This document shows, piece by piece, positions 18,823 to 27,353 of a stretch of DNA of 64,000 nt. Every line of letters starts with the position of its first letter. Position 1 is the stretch's first letter. A program made the position numbers and the translations under genes. Below the pieces are notes generated by a model. It was not told the DNA's origin. It saw only the letters and a list, made by a program, of their open reading frames with translations, and did not search any database. Source of the DNA: Planctomycetota bacterium (GTDB taxonomy: Bacteria; Planctomycetota; UBA8108; UBA1146); assembly GCA_014240375.1 (NCBI GenBank), contig JAAZXB010000014.1:1-64000 (forward strand), in the 5' to 3' direction.

Positions 18823-18918
18823 GCGGCCTCCTGAATCTCGGGTGGCATTCCTACTCTCTGCGGGCATGATGTGGGGCAAATCCTATCAGGACAACCATTG
18901 CTCGTAAGGAGGACTACA

Positions 18919-19380
18919 TTGTCTGGAGCTGAAGTCAGCACCTTGGTGCATGTGATCGTCGCTTTTTTCATCGCAGGGACGCTGTTTTTTCAGTGGCGTG
19001 CGATTCATCCGGCGGTCTCGGCAGCGGCCGACTCCGATCAGATCCGTGAGGCGATTCGCAGTCGCTGGGCTCCGATGATGCACATCGGAGTGGTGCTGTT
19101 GATCGGTACCGGAGTGTATCAATTGATGGTTCTGGGAATGCCCAAGGCGGAACTACAGAAGTCCTCCGAAGCCGCAGGCCTCTCCTATCACATGCTGTTT
19201 GGCATCAAGTTTTTGCTGGCGTCTTTGATCTTGTTCATCGGCAATGCGATGGTCGGGAAATCCGCGGCTCTGGCGTCGATTCGTGAGAAGGCTCCGATGT
19301 GGTTGGCCCTGGCATGTGCCATGGTGATCGCTGTCATCGTGATCTCTCGCCACCTCGCCCAGATGCCCGCCGGAGTGTAG
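18919..19380 (+). CDS. four-helix integral membrane protein, CopD/HemJ-like in appearance
   Basis: A 153-residue protein with four transmembrane helices. Histidines lie in or near the helices (STLVHVIVAFFIAG, MHIGVVLLIGTGVY, YHMLFGIKFLLASL, ISRHLAQMP), which is the look of small haem- or copper-associated membrane proteins (CopD domain or HemJ-type), but I cannot assign the family firmly. The start is TTG at 18919 with AAGGAGGA just upstream; no ATG is available at the right place. It begins about 97 bp from the divergent aldolase gene and 47 bp before the HEAT/vWA gene, so it may share a transcript with the latter. Confidence 0.7.
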   Translation: MSGAEVSTLVHVIVAFFIAGTLFFQWRAIHPAVSAAADSDQIREAIRSRWAPMMHIGVVLLIGTGVYQLMVLGMPKAELQKSSEAAGLSYHMLFGIKFLLASLILFIGNAMVGKSAALASIREKAPMWLALACAMVIAVIVISRHLAQMPAGV

Positions 19381-19427
19381 GATGTGCGAATCGAGGAGCA
19401 AGGTATGAGCGCTCGAGGGGTGCTGAC

Positions 19428-22001
19428 ATGACTCGAATCTTCTGGCTGGCATCGTTGCTGGCATCGTTGCTGGTTTCGGTGCTGCTGTCTGGCACGGTGT
19501 CGCGGATAGACTCCGTGTCGGCCTTCACTCCGGTGGCCACGCTACGAGTGCCGCTGGCGCAGCAGCCTGCGGCGCCGGATGATGCGGACGACGATGATGC
19601 GGACGACGATGATGCGGACGACGATGATGCGGACGACGCGACCGATTCCCCCGAAGAGCCGATCCAGGGACCAGAAAAGGACGCTCTCGATGCCCTGGAG
19701 AAGGGAATCAAAAGCCTCGGATCGCTGCCGCGGGCGGCCAAGGCGCGCAGCGAGCGATTGCTCGAACTGGAGGAGCAATTCGAGGAGATCCGACAGCAAT
19801 GGCCCGAGACCGCTGCGGCGCTTCAGGCGCTGGCGTACCGCTCCGAGTGCCAGCGGCGGCTCGGACGAACTCGCCCGGCCACCGAAGGGTATCAGCAATA
19901 CCTGGCCCTCGGTGACGGTACAGAGACGATGGCAGTGGCGCTCCACGGGCTGGGGCATTGCCTCGAGGAATCGTTCGACTGGGCTGGCGCACAGGCCTAC
20001 TTCGAACAGGTTCCAGAGAGGTTTCCCGATCACGAGCTGGTGCCAGAGTGCCTCTATGATGGGGGATTCTGTCTGCGCGAGCAGGGCAAGTATGACCAGG
20101 CTCGATCGGTGTGGAATCGACTGATCTCTCGCTTTCCAAGGAAGGGAGCGGCGCGCAAGGCGCAGAACCGGCTGGCGACCCTTCGTCCACCGCGGGAGCG
20201 GATGATGGATGTGGTGAGAGACTGGGATCGGCAACTGGCTCGCTGGAACGCACTTCCGTATGCCGAGAAGAGTGCCGGCACCAAGGAACTCGAAAAAGTG
20301 CTCGATGAGGCGGGGGACTGTCGTTGTCGCGAATCGGAGCGATTCCTGCGCCAGCTGCTCGACCATCCAGACAAGAACATCCAGGCGATTGCGGCGGTAC
20401 CGCTGCTGGCGGTGGGAGATCATGAGGTCGCACAGCTGGTGCTGAAGCATCTGCCATCCCTGACCTCGCTCGGGCGCCGCCAGGTGCTCGATGCGATGCG
20501 GCCAAGACATCTGACAAAGGTCGCATTGAAACCGCTGGAGCGCTGGGCCAAGGGATCGGAGATGGGTGTGGCCACCGCGGCGATCGATCTCCTCGGCAGG
20601 ATCGGGAGCCGTGAGGCGACCCGCATGATGGTCGGATTTATCCCGGAAGGGACCGATCCCGAGACGCTGCCCCAGAACCAGCGAAGGAATTTCGATCAGC
20701 TTCTCCGCTCGCTCCGGTCGGTCCGTGATCCCAAGGCGTTGAAGTGGTTGAATGACAAGAAGCTGGATTCGGAGCGGGCCCCGTTGCTGGCTCGATACGC
20801 AGCCGCCGATGTGCTCGGTAGAGCCAGTTACCAGCCGGCGGAGCCGGTTCTCACCGGCCTACTGCTGCATCCGGCGGCGCTGTTGAGGAAAGCAGCGGTG
20901 AGGGCGCTTGCGCTACTGGGTTCCAGTTCATCGGTGGAGGATATCACCCGCGCTTCGAGGAAGTTGAGACGCGACATCGAGTTCCAGCGGGAAGCGGTGA
21001 GGGCGTTGATTCGGCTCGATCCGACCGCGGCGCAGGAGATGCTCCTGGCCCTCGGAAACAGCCAGGATGTTTCGCTTCGCACCCTCGTCATCACAGCACT
21101 CGGTAAGGTCTCCAGCGAGGAGAGTCTGGTCCGCCGCATCGAGGCGCTGATCGATCCCGCCTGGCAGGTGAGATCCGCAGCATTGCGCTCTCTCGGCAAG
21201 GAGCGCGATGCGCGGCTGATCGATGCCTTGCTCGATGCGATGGAGCGCGAGAAGGGTGCACTGCTACCGCAAGTAGTGGCGTGTTTGATCGCGGCGACCG
21301 GTGCCGACCTTGGTCCAGAGGTGGCCGATTGGCGCAAGTACTGGGAACGAGAACGAGATCGCTATGACCCGGTCGATATCGCACGTCGTGAGGCGGAGCA
21401 GCAAGGTGGGCAAACCTATGTGCGGAAGGCGGACCCGGATGCGGCTCGTACTCCCTCATACTTCGGAGTCGAGATCGTCAGCCGCCGCATCGCATTCGTG
21501 ATCGATTGCTCCGGTAGCATGAGTGCGTCGGTGACGGTTCCGCGGGAGGGGGGGGGATCGGACACGATGGAGCGGATCGCCCTGGCCAAGGATGAGTTGC
21601 TCACCGCAGTGGAGAAGTTGCGACCCGGTACCTTCTTCAACCTGGTTCGATTCAGCAACAATCCGGTCAATCTCCATCCCAAACCGGTCAGGTTGTCGAA
21701 GAAATCGGTCAAGACCGCCCAGCAATTCGTACTCGGGCTGCAGCCAGGAGGGGGTACCAACATCTATGATTCCCTCGCCGAGGTGCTGAAGGCGGGTGAG
21801 GTAGACACCATCTTCTTCCTCTCCGATGGGGCTCCCAGCATGGGTACCTTCATCGACACGGAGCGAATCCTCGAGGAGATCCTACGCCTCAATGAGGAGA
21901 GCCAGGTGACGATTCACACCATCTCGGTCGGATTCACCTCGACCTTCATGGAGCAACTGGCCGAGCAGAACCGCGGCAGTTACATCGTCGCCGGACGCTG
22001 A
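19428..22001 (+). CDS. secreted protein with acidic repeat, TPR-like region, HEAT repeats and a C-terminal vWA domain
   Basis: An 857-residue protein. Residues 1-25 are a signal peptide. Residues about 50-72 are four D-D-A-D-D repeats encoded by a 15-bp tandem repeat (nt 19578-19637). Next comes a helical TPR-like part (SERLLELEEQFEEIRQQWP, TMAVALHGLGHCLEESFDW), then HEAT-like repeats between about residues 310 and 630 (PVLTGLLLHPAALLRKAAVRAL, DVSLRTLVITALGKVSSEESL). The last 200 residues form a von Willebrand A domain with the complete MIDAS DxSxS (IDCSGSMSAS) and a second FLSDGAPSMG motif. A likely periplasmic or surface scaffold binding a partner through Mg2+. Large HEAT/vWA proteins are common in planctomycetes. 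Confidence 0.82.
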   Translation: MTRIFWLASLLASLLVSVLLSGTVSRIDSVSAFTPVATLRVPLAQQPAAPDDADDDDADDDDADDDDADDATDSPEEPIQGPEKDALDALEKGIKSLGSLPRAAKARSERLLELEEQFEEIRQQWPETAAALQALAYRSECQRRLGRTRPATEGYQQYLALGDGTETMAVALHGLGHCLEESFDWAGAQAYFEQVPERFPDHELVPECLYDGGFCLREQGKYDQARSVWNRLISRFPRKGAARKAQNRLATLRPPRERMMDVVRDWDRQLARWNALPYAEKSAGTKELEKVLDEAGDCRCRESERFLRQLLDHPDKNIQAIAAVPLLAVGDHEVAQLVLKHLPSLTSLGRRQVLDAMRPRHLTKVALKPLERWAKGSEMGVATAAIDLLGRIGSREATRMMVGFIPEGTDPETLPQNQRRNFDQLLRSLRSVRDPKALKWLNDKKLDSERAPLLARYAAADVLGRASYQPAEPVLTGLLLHPAALLRKAAVRALALLGSSSSVEDITRASRKLRRDIEFQREAVRALIRLDPTAAQEMLLALGNSQDVSLRTLVITALGKVSSEESLVRRIEALIDPAWQVRSAALRSLGKERDARLIDALLDAMEREKGALLPQVVACLIAATGADLGPEVADWRKYWERERDRYDPVDIARREAEQQGGQTYVRKADPDAARTPSYFGVEIVSRRIAFVIDCSGSMSASVTVPREGGGSDTMERIALAKDELLTAVEKLRPGTFFNLVRFSNNPVNLHPKPVRLSKKSVKTAQQFVLGLQPGGGTNIYDSLAEVLKAGEVDTIFFLSDGAPSMGTFIDTERILEEILRLNEESQVTIHTISVGFTSTFMEQLAEQNRGSYIVAGR
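19578..19637 (+). repeat. 15-bp in-frame tandem repeat, four copies, in the HEAT/vWA gene
   Basis: GATGATGCGGACGAC is repeated four times without change, coding D-D-A-D-D four times. Being a multiple of three, copy-number change would leave the frame intact. Confidence 0.93.
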
Positions 22002-22103
22002 AGGATCGCAAAGATCTGCAATACCCCTCAAGATTTGTCCTCATCGAGCCGATGGTGGTTGCATGGGAATGTTCCGGGCCGCTGAACTGGATGAGGATTT
22101 TTG

Positions 22104-23198
22104 ATGACACCCGATTTCGACTGGCTTTGGCTGATTCCAGTCTTTTCGCTGCTGATCTTGCTGTGGCAAAAGCGTCGCCTTCCGCGGCCGGTGCCTGAGG
22201 AATCGAAGATGGGGACCGATCCCCACTTCGATAGCGCCAAGGTCGTCGATGGATTACTCGCTCGCGGGATCGAGGGGCCCGAAACCAGGCTCCTGGTGAA
22301 ATTGCTGGAACTTTCGGCGGAGAAAGAGCCCGATCGCTTGCTCAACTCACGCGTTGCCTTCGAGCATGCTCTTCGTCTCGCTCTCGGGCAGAATCCAGCT
22401 TTGATGCGGGATCTCGAGATGAGAAGAGCGCTCGATCGGATCCGGGTTCGCCGCGGCTGGGAAGTGCCCAGTTCCAATTCTCAGGGGGTTTCCTTGCCCT
22501 TCGATGAAGAAGAGCTGCTGGTTCAGGGGCCTGACGGAGCTCTTTTACGAACCATCACCATCCATTGCGATGCTCATAGCATCGCGGTTCGCGTTGTCGA
22601 GCATTCTGACCCGACGCAGACAGACCTTTCATGGCAGCCGGGAGATGGACTCGAGATCGTCTTCTTCCGCCCGGATCTGGGTGGGCTCCACTTCGAGACC
22701 CGTTTGCAGGAGAAAAGAGAACTGGGCGAATGGTTCCTCTTCTTCGAGACTCCTGAGCGAATCAGGGTCGAGCAACGGCGTCGTTTCGCGCGCATCCCCA
22801 TCGAGGCTCCAGTCCGATTTCTCCATCTTCCGCTGGGCAAGGCTGGATACCACGATCCAGAGCGTGAGTTGCTTCATCAGGCTCAACTGGTCGATCTGGG
22901 GACCGGTGGTCTGGCGATCGATACCGATGCCGAACTGGAGAAGGGTGACCTGCTGGTGATTCGTGGGGTTCCCTCCCTCGAAGCGAAGGACATCACCGGA
23001 CGGGTGGTGGAAGAAGTGCCCATCGGAGATGATCCGGAAGGTGGGGTCGGAGTCAAATTTGTCGGACTCTGCGCTACCGATCGGGATCGAATCGCATCGC
23101 TTGTCTTCGCCGCCCGGATCGAGTCCTCGGATGTGGGATTTTACTTCGATCGAGAAGATGTATCGGAGCCAGCGGTCGGATCCGAGGGTCAACTCTAG
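22104..23198 (+). CDS. membrane-anchored PilZ-domain protein (c-di-GMP receptor candidate)
   Basis: A 364-residue protein with one N-terminal membrane helix (WLWLIPVFSLLILLW), a helical linker, then a YcgR-like N-terminal module (about residues 150-225) and a C-terminal PilZ domain (about residues 225-345). The c-di-GMP-binding pattern is visible: RRRFARIPIEAPV (RxxxR) and a D-L-G-T-G-G-L strand in place of the usual D/N-x-S-x-x-G. The Ser of the second motif is Thr here, which is tolerated in some PilZ proteins. It would sense c-di-GMP at the inner face of the membrane. The ATG at 22104 is preferred to the TTG before it. Confidence 0.82.
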   Translation: MTPDFDWLWLIPVFSLLILLWQKRRLPRPVPEESKMGTDPHFDSAKVVDGLLARGIEGPETRLLVKLLELSAEKEPDRLLNSRVAFEHALRLALGQNPALMRDLEMRRALDRIRVRRGWEVPSSNSQGVSLPFDEEELLVQGPDGALLRTITIHCDAHSIAVRVVEHSDPTQTDLSWQPGDGLEIVFFRPDLGGLHFETRLQEKRELGEWFLFFETPERIRVEQRRRFARIPIEAPVRFLHLPLGKAGYHDPERELLHQAQLVDLGTGGLAIDTDAELEKGDLLVIRGVPSLEAKDITGRVVEEVPIGDDPEGGVGVKFVGLCATDRDRIASLVFAARIESSDVGFYFDREDVSEPAVGSEGQL

Positions 23199-23206
23199 GT
23201 CGAGAG

Positions 23207-23869
23207 TCAGCGCCGTGGCAGCTGCTGGCGGAAGACCGTTTCCGATCGATCGACCCGACCCGGGTGGGGCAGTGTTTCGTCGGCATGACCGAGCACCACC
23301 AGCACGGCAATCCCGATCTCATCGCACTCACCGGCGCCGATGACTTCCTTGACCGCGTCTTCTCGCCAGCCGTTCATGAAGGTGGTCTGGAGACCCAGAG
23401 AGGTCGCTGCCAGCACACAATGAGTGGCGGCGATCATCGCATCCTTGATGGCGTACTCTCGCAGGCGTCCCATCGCAGACAGTGCATTCTGGCCGCCGGG
23501 AATCGCCTGACGTGCGATATCGCAGTACTGCGGAGGCCACGCTCCACGCTCTTGAGCCTGCTCGATGATCGGCTCCATATCCTTTTCCCATGCACCCTGG
23601 TCGATGGCGAAGACGATGGTGACCGGTGCTTCCAGCACCTGCCGCTGACCGAAGCATGCCTGATGCAAGCGGGCTCGCGAATCCGCATCATCGATCACCA
23701 CGATGCGCCACGGCTGAAGATTCCACGACGATGGAGCTTCGGTGCTGAGGTGCAGGATCTGGTCGAGAATTTCGGGGTCGATCGGATCCGACCGGAAATC
23801 CTTGGTCGAGCGTCTCGCCGAGATGGCCGAGGCCACATCCAGCGGCAGATGACGGTGAGATTCTGGCAC
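23207..23869 (-). CDS. nitroreductase-family flavoprotein
   Basis: A 220-residue FMN enzyme of the nitroreductase superfamily. FMN-contact motifs are present: ISARRSTKDFRSDPI (Arg-rich N-terminal loop), STEAPSSWNLQPWRIVVID (S-x-x-N-x-Q-P-W) and ATSLGLQTTFMNGW. It reduces nitro, quinone or flavin-related substrates with NAD(P)H; the true substrate is unknown. GTG at 23869 is taken as the start because it lies just after the thiolase stop with AGGAA upstream; the open frame extends further but would run into the thiolase gene. Together with the thiolase and TraB-like genes it forms a close minus-strand run. Confidence 0.84.
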   Translation of the reverse strand: MPESHRHLPLDVASAISARRSTKDFRSDPIDPEILDQILHLSTEAPSSWNLQPWRIVVIDDADSRARLHQACFGQRQVLEAPVTIVFAIDQGAWEKDMEPIIEQAQERGAWPPQYCDIARQAIPGGQNALSAMGRLREYAIKDAMIAATHCVLAATSLGLQTTFMNGWREDAVKEVIGAGECDEIGIAVLVVLGHADETLPHPGRVDRSETVFRQQLPRR

Positions 23870-23876
23870 CGGGTTC

Positions 23877-25136
23877 CTACTTCCTCTCGAGCAACGTGAC
23901 CACGGAAGTTCGGTCGTCTCCACCCATGTTGGCACAGAGACCTCGCTCGGGAGCCGTGGCGACCTGGTAGTCTCCGCAAAGGCCGTTCATCTGGCGGTAG
24001 ATCTCGAAGATCTGCTTCACTCCGGTAGCACCGACTGGGTGGCCAAACGCCATCAGCCCTCCCCCGCAGTTGATGGGAAGGGATCCCTCGAGAGAGGTGA
24101 CTCCGTCCGCGGCGATCTTCATCCCTTCTCCCTCCTGACAAAATCCCAGCGCTTCGCAGATCAACGCTTCGGTGATACTGAAGCAGTCGTGGACCTCGGC
24201 GATCTGGATGTCCGTGGCATCCCAACCGGTTGCGGAATAACAGCGACTCGCAGCGGCTGCAGTCACATCCATCCGGGTATAGTCGGCGACGGCACCGAGT
24301 GGACCACAGGCGACCGAACAGGCGGTCAACTGGACCGCACGGTCGGCTCCCTGCCCCAGTTTCTCGAGACCGTCATCGGAGCACAGGATCACTGCGCAAG
24401 CTCCGTCAGAGACTTGTGAGCAGTCACTGAGCCGCAGCCACGGATTCAACTCCTCGTTGGCGAGGAAGCACGGATTGCTGTCGGAGGCGCAAGCGGCCTG
24501 GGATTCGGTCATGGTGACCGCCCTCATGTGGGCATTGGGATTGCGGTTGGCATTGGCGTAGGCCTTGACGACGATCGGTGCCAGTTGGTCGGGTGTGACC
24601 CCATGGCGCTGGCAGTAGGCCATGGTTCTTCGGGCAAACATCGCCGGGAAAGTGAACTCGTCGATGCCTCGTTCCTTCTGATAGTGCGAGGCACGGGCGA
24701 GGAAATCGGCACCGACCTTGGCATTGTGGGTGGTCTGTACCTCGGCTCCCACCACCAGCACCAGATCCGCTCCCGCCTGGATCGCGTCGACGCCGGCGGC
24801 GATGCCAAGACCTCCCGAAGCACACGCCCCTTCGACCCGGGTAAAGGGTGTGTGGAGAAAGCCGTCAGAAGCGGCGGCGGTCATCGCACCGAGATGGCCC
24901 TGATTCGAGAACAACTCACCGACGAAGTTGCCGACGTATCCACGGTCGATGAGGGCCGGATCGATGGCGACATCGGCACACGCTCCAAGGGCAACGCGGT
25001 GGAGCAGTTGTTCCAGCGTGGGGTTTTCCTTGTGACCAAAATCGGCGTGCTTCTTCCAGATGAAATCCGGATGAAACTTGCCGATGAATGGAGTGATGGA
25101 TCCACCAGCGATGGTGACCCTGCGTGCTGGTTTCAA
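23877..25136 (-). CDS. thiolase-family acyl-CoA acetyltransferase
   Basis: A 419-residue thiolase. Present are the acyl-enzyme Cys in EGACASGGLGIAAGV, AEVHDCFSITEA, and the C-terminal GHPVGATGVKQ with the catalytic His; the second Cys appears in GLCANMGGDDRTS. This pattern matches the SCP2-thiolase/acetyl-CoA acyltransferase-like group used in beta-oxidation or related Claisen chemistry. The start is TTG at 25136 with AGGAGG 4 nt upstream, which sits right after the stop of the TraB-like gene. It ends 7 bp before the nitroreductase start, so the genes are an operon. Confidence 0.87.
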   Translation of the reverse strand: MKPARRVTIAGGSITPFIGKFHPDFIWKKHADFGHKENPTLEQLLHRVALGACADVAIDPALIDRGYVGNFVGELFSNQGHLGAMTAAASDGFLHTPFTRVEGACASGGLGIAAGVDAIQAGADLVLVVGAEVQTTHNAKVGADFLARASHYQKERGIDEFTFPAMFARRTMAYCQRHGVTPDQLAPIVVKAYANANRNPNAHMRAVTMTESQAACASDSNPCFLANEELNPWLRLSDCSQVSDGACAVILCSDDGLEKLGQGADRAVQLTACSVACGPLGAVADYTRMDVTAAAASRCYSATGWDATDIQIAEVHDCFSITEALICEALGFCQEGEGMKIAADGVTSLEGSLPINCGGGLMAFGHPVGATGVKQIFEIYRQMNGLCGDYQVATAPERGLCANMGGDDRTSVVTLLERK

Positions 25137-25147
25137 GTGGCCTCCTG

Positions 25148-26128
25148 TCAGAGACGGGCTCGTCGTTCGAGTTTGATGACGGGGTGTGGATCTGCGACTG
25201 GAATCTTCCAGGCGGGAATCCACAGCGATTCTTCCGCGACCCAGCCTTTCTCCAGTAATCTCCTGCGAATGTCGGGCAGGTGTGCGGCTCCGTAGAAGAT
25301 GGCGATTCTACGCCACCCCTCAGGAAGCGAATCCTGAAACACCTGCCACAGATGATCATTACGGATGCCGAGGATCAGGTCTTCTGGTTTTTCGATATCT
25401 TTGACCCCGAGGAGCGCCATCTGACCCACCGAATGGGCGAGCGTCTTGGCCATCACCCAGCGCACCCGATTGACCGTCTGATCATCCTGAGAAGAGAGGG
25501 CCGCCTGCAAGCCGATGCCATCGAGCATCGCAGGAGCGAGTCCCGTAAACAGCGCATCGGGGTCGATGTTGAACAACCCATGGATCTTCAATGCGGTATC
25601 GAACGCACGTGAGGTCAGATCTGCATGGCGCAGATTGCCGCGGGTGTAGTCGATCTGGCTCATCTGGTGTTCGAGCTGGAGGAGGTCCTGCATCCCCTGT
25701 TGCAAGGAGGAGATGAAGTTGAGACTGGAATTTTTGCGAGAACTGGAAGGAGGAGACCCATCGTCATCTTCTGCAGAGATGGATTCTGGGGAGCCGGCTG
25801 CCGGACCGCCGACCATCTCGTAGAGCACCAGGTCGTGCTGGTCCAGTTCACGCTGAATCTGCTGGAAGTAGTTTGATTCCCCGATGTGAACCGCTCCGAC
25901 CAGGCTCACCAGCTGCCCCGTCTGGGGGTTTCGATAACGGGTCACCGAGGTCTGCAGTTGGGCGCGAATCCCGCCAGGCCGATGGAACCGCAGAAAGTCC
26001 TCGATCGGATCCGCTGCGCAGAGCGGTGCAGGACTCAGAGAAGTGAATCCCAGCAATAGCAACAGCAACGGCAGCCAGTAATCCCGAACATTACCCGAAC
26101 TTATTTTTAGGCAGGATCGAGATTGCAA
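25148..26128 (-). CDS. TraB/GumN-like protein with signal peptide
   Basis: A 326-residue exported protein. Signal peptide (YWLPLLLLLLGFTSLSPAPLCAA), then a TraB/GumN-type fold: LVSLVGAVHIGESNYFQQI, DQHDLVLYEMVGG and, near the end, RIAIFYGAAHLPDIRRRLLEKGW. The G-x-x-H and paired conserved acid residues fit this family, which in Gram-negative bacteria has peptide-degrading or regulatory members of uncertain biochemistry. The start is TTG at 26128; AAGGAG lies 7 nt upstream and no ATG exists in a better place. A serine-rich, charged insertion lies around residues 115-140. First gene of the minus-strand run with the thiolase and nitroreductase. Confidence 0.8.
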   Translation of the reverse strand: MQSRSCLKISSGNVRDYWLPLLLLLLGFTSLSPAPLCAADPIEDFLRFHRPGGIRAQLQTSVTRYRNPQTGQLVSLVGAVHIGESNYFQQIQRELDQHDLVLYEMVGGPAAGSPESISAEDDDGSPPSSSRKNSSLNFISSLQQGMQDLLQLEHQMSQIDYTRGNLRHADLTSRAFDTALKIHGLFNIDPDALFTGLAPAMLDGIGLQAALSSQDDQTVNRVRWVMAKTLAHSVGQMALLGVKDIEKPEDLILGIRNDHLWQVFQDSLPEGWRRIAIFYGAAHLPDIRRRLLEKGWVAEESLWIPAWKIPVADPHPVIKLERRARL

Positions 26129-26254
26129 GACTTAACTCCTTCATTCGCATGCATTTATGCTGATAACGGGGGCAACCCAAAATCCCTTGATGTTAGGTTT
26201 TTGTTCGGCGAAGATCTCCCTAACAATGCTGGGTTGCCGACCGCAGTGGAAGGA

Positions 26255-26296
26255 CCAGAACTCCAGGACCAGAACCCCAGGACCAGAACGCCAGCA
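26255..26296 (+). repeat. 14-bp tandem repeat, three copies
   Basis: CCAGAACTCCAGGA, CCAGAACCCCAGGA and CCAGAACGCCAGCA follow one another. They lie upstream of the TraB-like gene, in a repeat-rich 1.2-kb stretch before lexA. The rest of 26129-26455 shows no convincing gene. Confidence 0.85.
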
Positions 26297-26455
26297 GCAG
26301 AAACAGGCTTCCGTACGTGAGTCCGGAAGATCGGAACGACAACATGATACTTCGACAGTGTGAAACTGCCAGCAGGCAACTCGGGTAGATCCGCACGAGA
26401 AGTGGAGACCCCGACAAAGCTGGAGACTTGCGATCCTCGAAATTTGGAGCCCACA

Positions 26456-27139
26456 ATGCAGATGAACAAGACGCAGATGAACAAGACGCAGATGAACAAG
26501 ACTCAGCCACGGTCGACACAGCAGCAGTTACAGCAGCAGCCGTCACAAGTGGCCAATTCGACCGCCACCGCAAGATCGAACACGATGCAGACCCTGATGT
26601 CCGGAACGCCGGGTGGGGCCCCTCGAATCGATTGCCAGCTGGAGATCTTCCCGCTCCAGACCGGATCCAATCCGGCGCAATCGGAGGGGGGCCCCCGGCG
26701 TCCGGGCTCTTCTGATCGGAATCCAGGAGCGCGGTCAGTCTCACTGTCGTCTCGTGGAGACGGTTCATCGGTCGATGCACGGGTCGATGCACGGGTATCG
26801 AACACTCCGAAGCCTCCCACCTTTCCGTCTCTCTGGTCCGTCGCACACCAGGCCTGGGCCGCAGTCGACCGGAGGCGTGCTCGTGGCAGGGGGCTTGCCG
26901 CTACCGACAGTTCACAGCAGTGTGTCAGGCAACAGGGCAGTGCCACCGTGCTCCAGCCCGATGCCCTGAACCCCCGGGAAGAACGGCACATCTGGTCGCC
27001 GATCGTCTCTCTCATCGGGGAGCGTCAGGTCAAAGATGACGGGACCCAGATCGATGGCGATCGACTGACCCGATTCGAACTGGTTCTGGCGGCGATGGGC
27101 GTTCCGGCGGCAGCACTTCTGTTCTTCTGTGTGCTCTAG
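26456..27139 (+). CDS. doubtful ORF, low-complexity hypothetical protein
   Basis: A 227-residue open frame starting at an ATG with GGAG 6 nt upstream. It begins with three M-N-K-T-Q repeats coming from a 15-bp DNA repeat, then a Gln-rich stretch, a Gly/Ser/Arg-rich middle, and a more ordinary C-terminal third ending in a hydrophobic AAMGVPAAALLFFCVL. The first half looks non-genic (all frames on both strands are open and low complexity here). The last part has a third-position GC bias more like that of true genes, so a real but fast-evolving or degraded gene is possible. Nothing is recognised. Confidence 0.3.
   Translation: MQMNKTQMNKTQMNKTQPRSTQQQLQQQPSQVANSTATARSNTMQTLMSGTPGGAPRIDCQLEIFPLQTGSNPAQSEGGPRRPGSSDRNPGARSVSLSSRGDGSSVDARVDARVSNTPKPPTFPSLWSVAHQAWAAVDRRRARGRGLAATDSSQQCVRQQGSATVLQPDALNPREERHIWSPIVSLIGERQVKDDGTQIDGDRLTRFELVLAAMGVPAAALLFFCVL
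26459..26503 (+). repeat. 15-bp tandem repeat, three copies
   Basis: CAGATGAACAAGACG is repeated three times, the last copy ending in T. It lies inside the start of the doubtful ORF at 26456. Confidence 0.92.
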
Positions 27140-27172
27140 TGGGCTGATCTGGTGCAGCAGCGGTCTTTGCAA

Positions 27173-27316
27173 GAGAAGTCATTGGCGCGAGGAGTCATTG
27201 GCGCGAGAAGTCATTGGCGCGAGAAGTCATTGGCGCGAGAAGTCATTGGCGCGAGAAGTCATTGGCGCGAGAAGTCAGAGGCAAGAGAAGTCATTGGCGC
27301 GAGGAGTCATTGGTGG
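27173..27316 (+). repeat. 16-bp tandem repeat, nine copies, just upstream of lexA
   Basis: The unit GAGAAGTCATTGGCGC occurs nine times in perfect register (27173, 27189, 27205, 27221, 27237, 27253, 27269, 27285, 27301). Copies 2 and 9 begin GAGGAG; copy 7 is the most divergent, ending CAGAGGCAA. The array ends 37 bp before the lexA start codon. It has no spacers and no clear dyad symmetry. It covers most of the space where the lexA promoter should lie. Confidence 0.95.
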
Positions 27317-27353
27317 AATCAGTCCGACGAAGATCGGAAGGGAAGCGTAAGCC

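Noticed and set aside
17290-18834. A 514-codon plus-strand open frame
   Set aside because: It runs opposite to three well-supported genes (lipid kinase, hydrolase, aldolase) and shows no recognisable motif.
27173-27316. CRISPR array upstream of lexA
   Set aside because: The copies are contiguous 16-mers with no variable spacers and no cas genes nearby.
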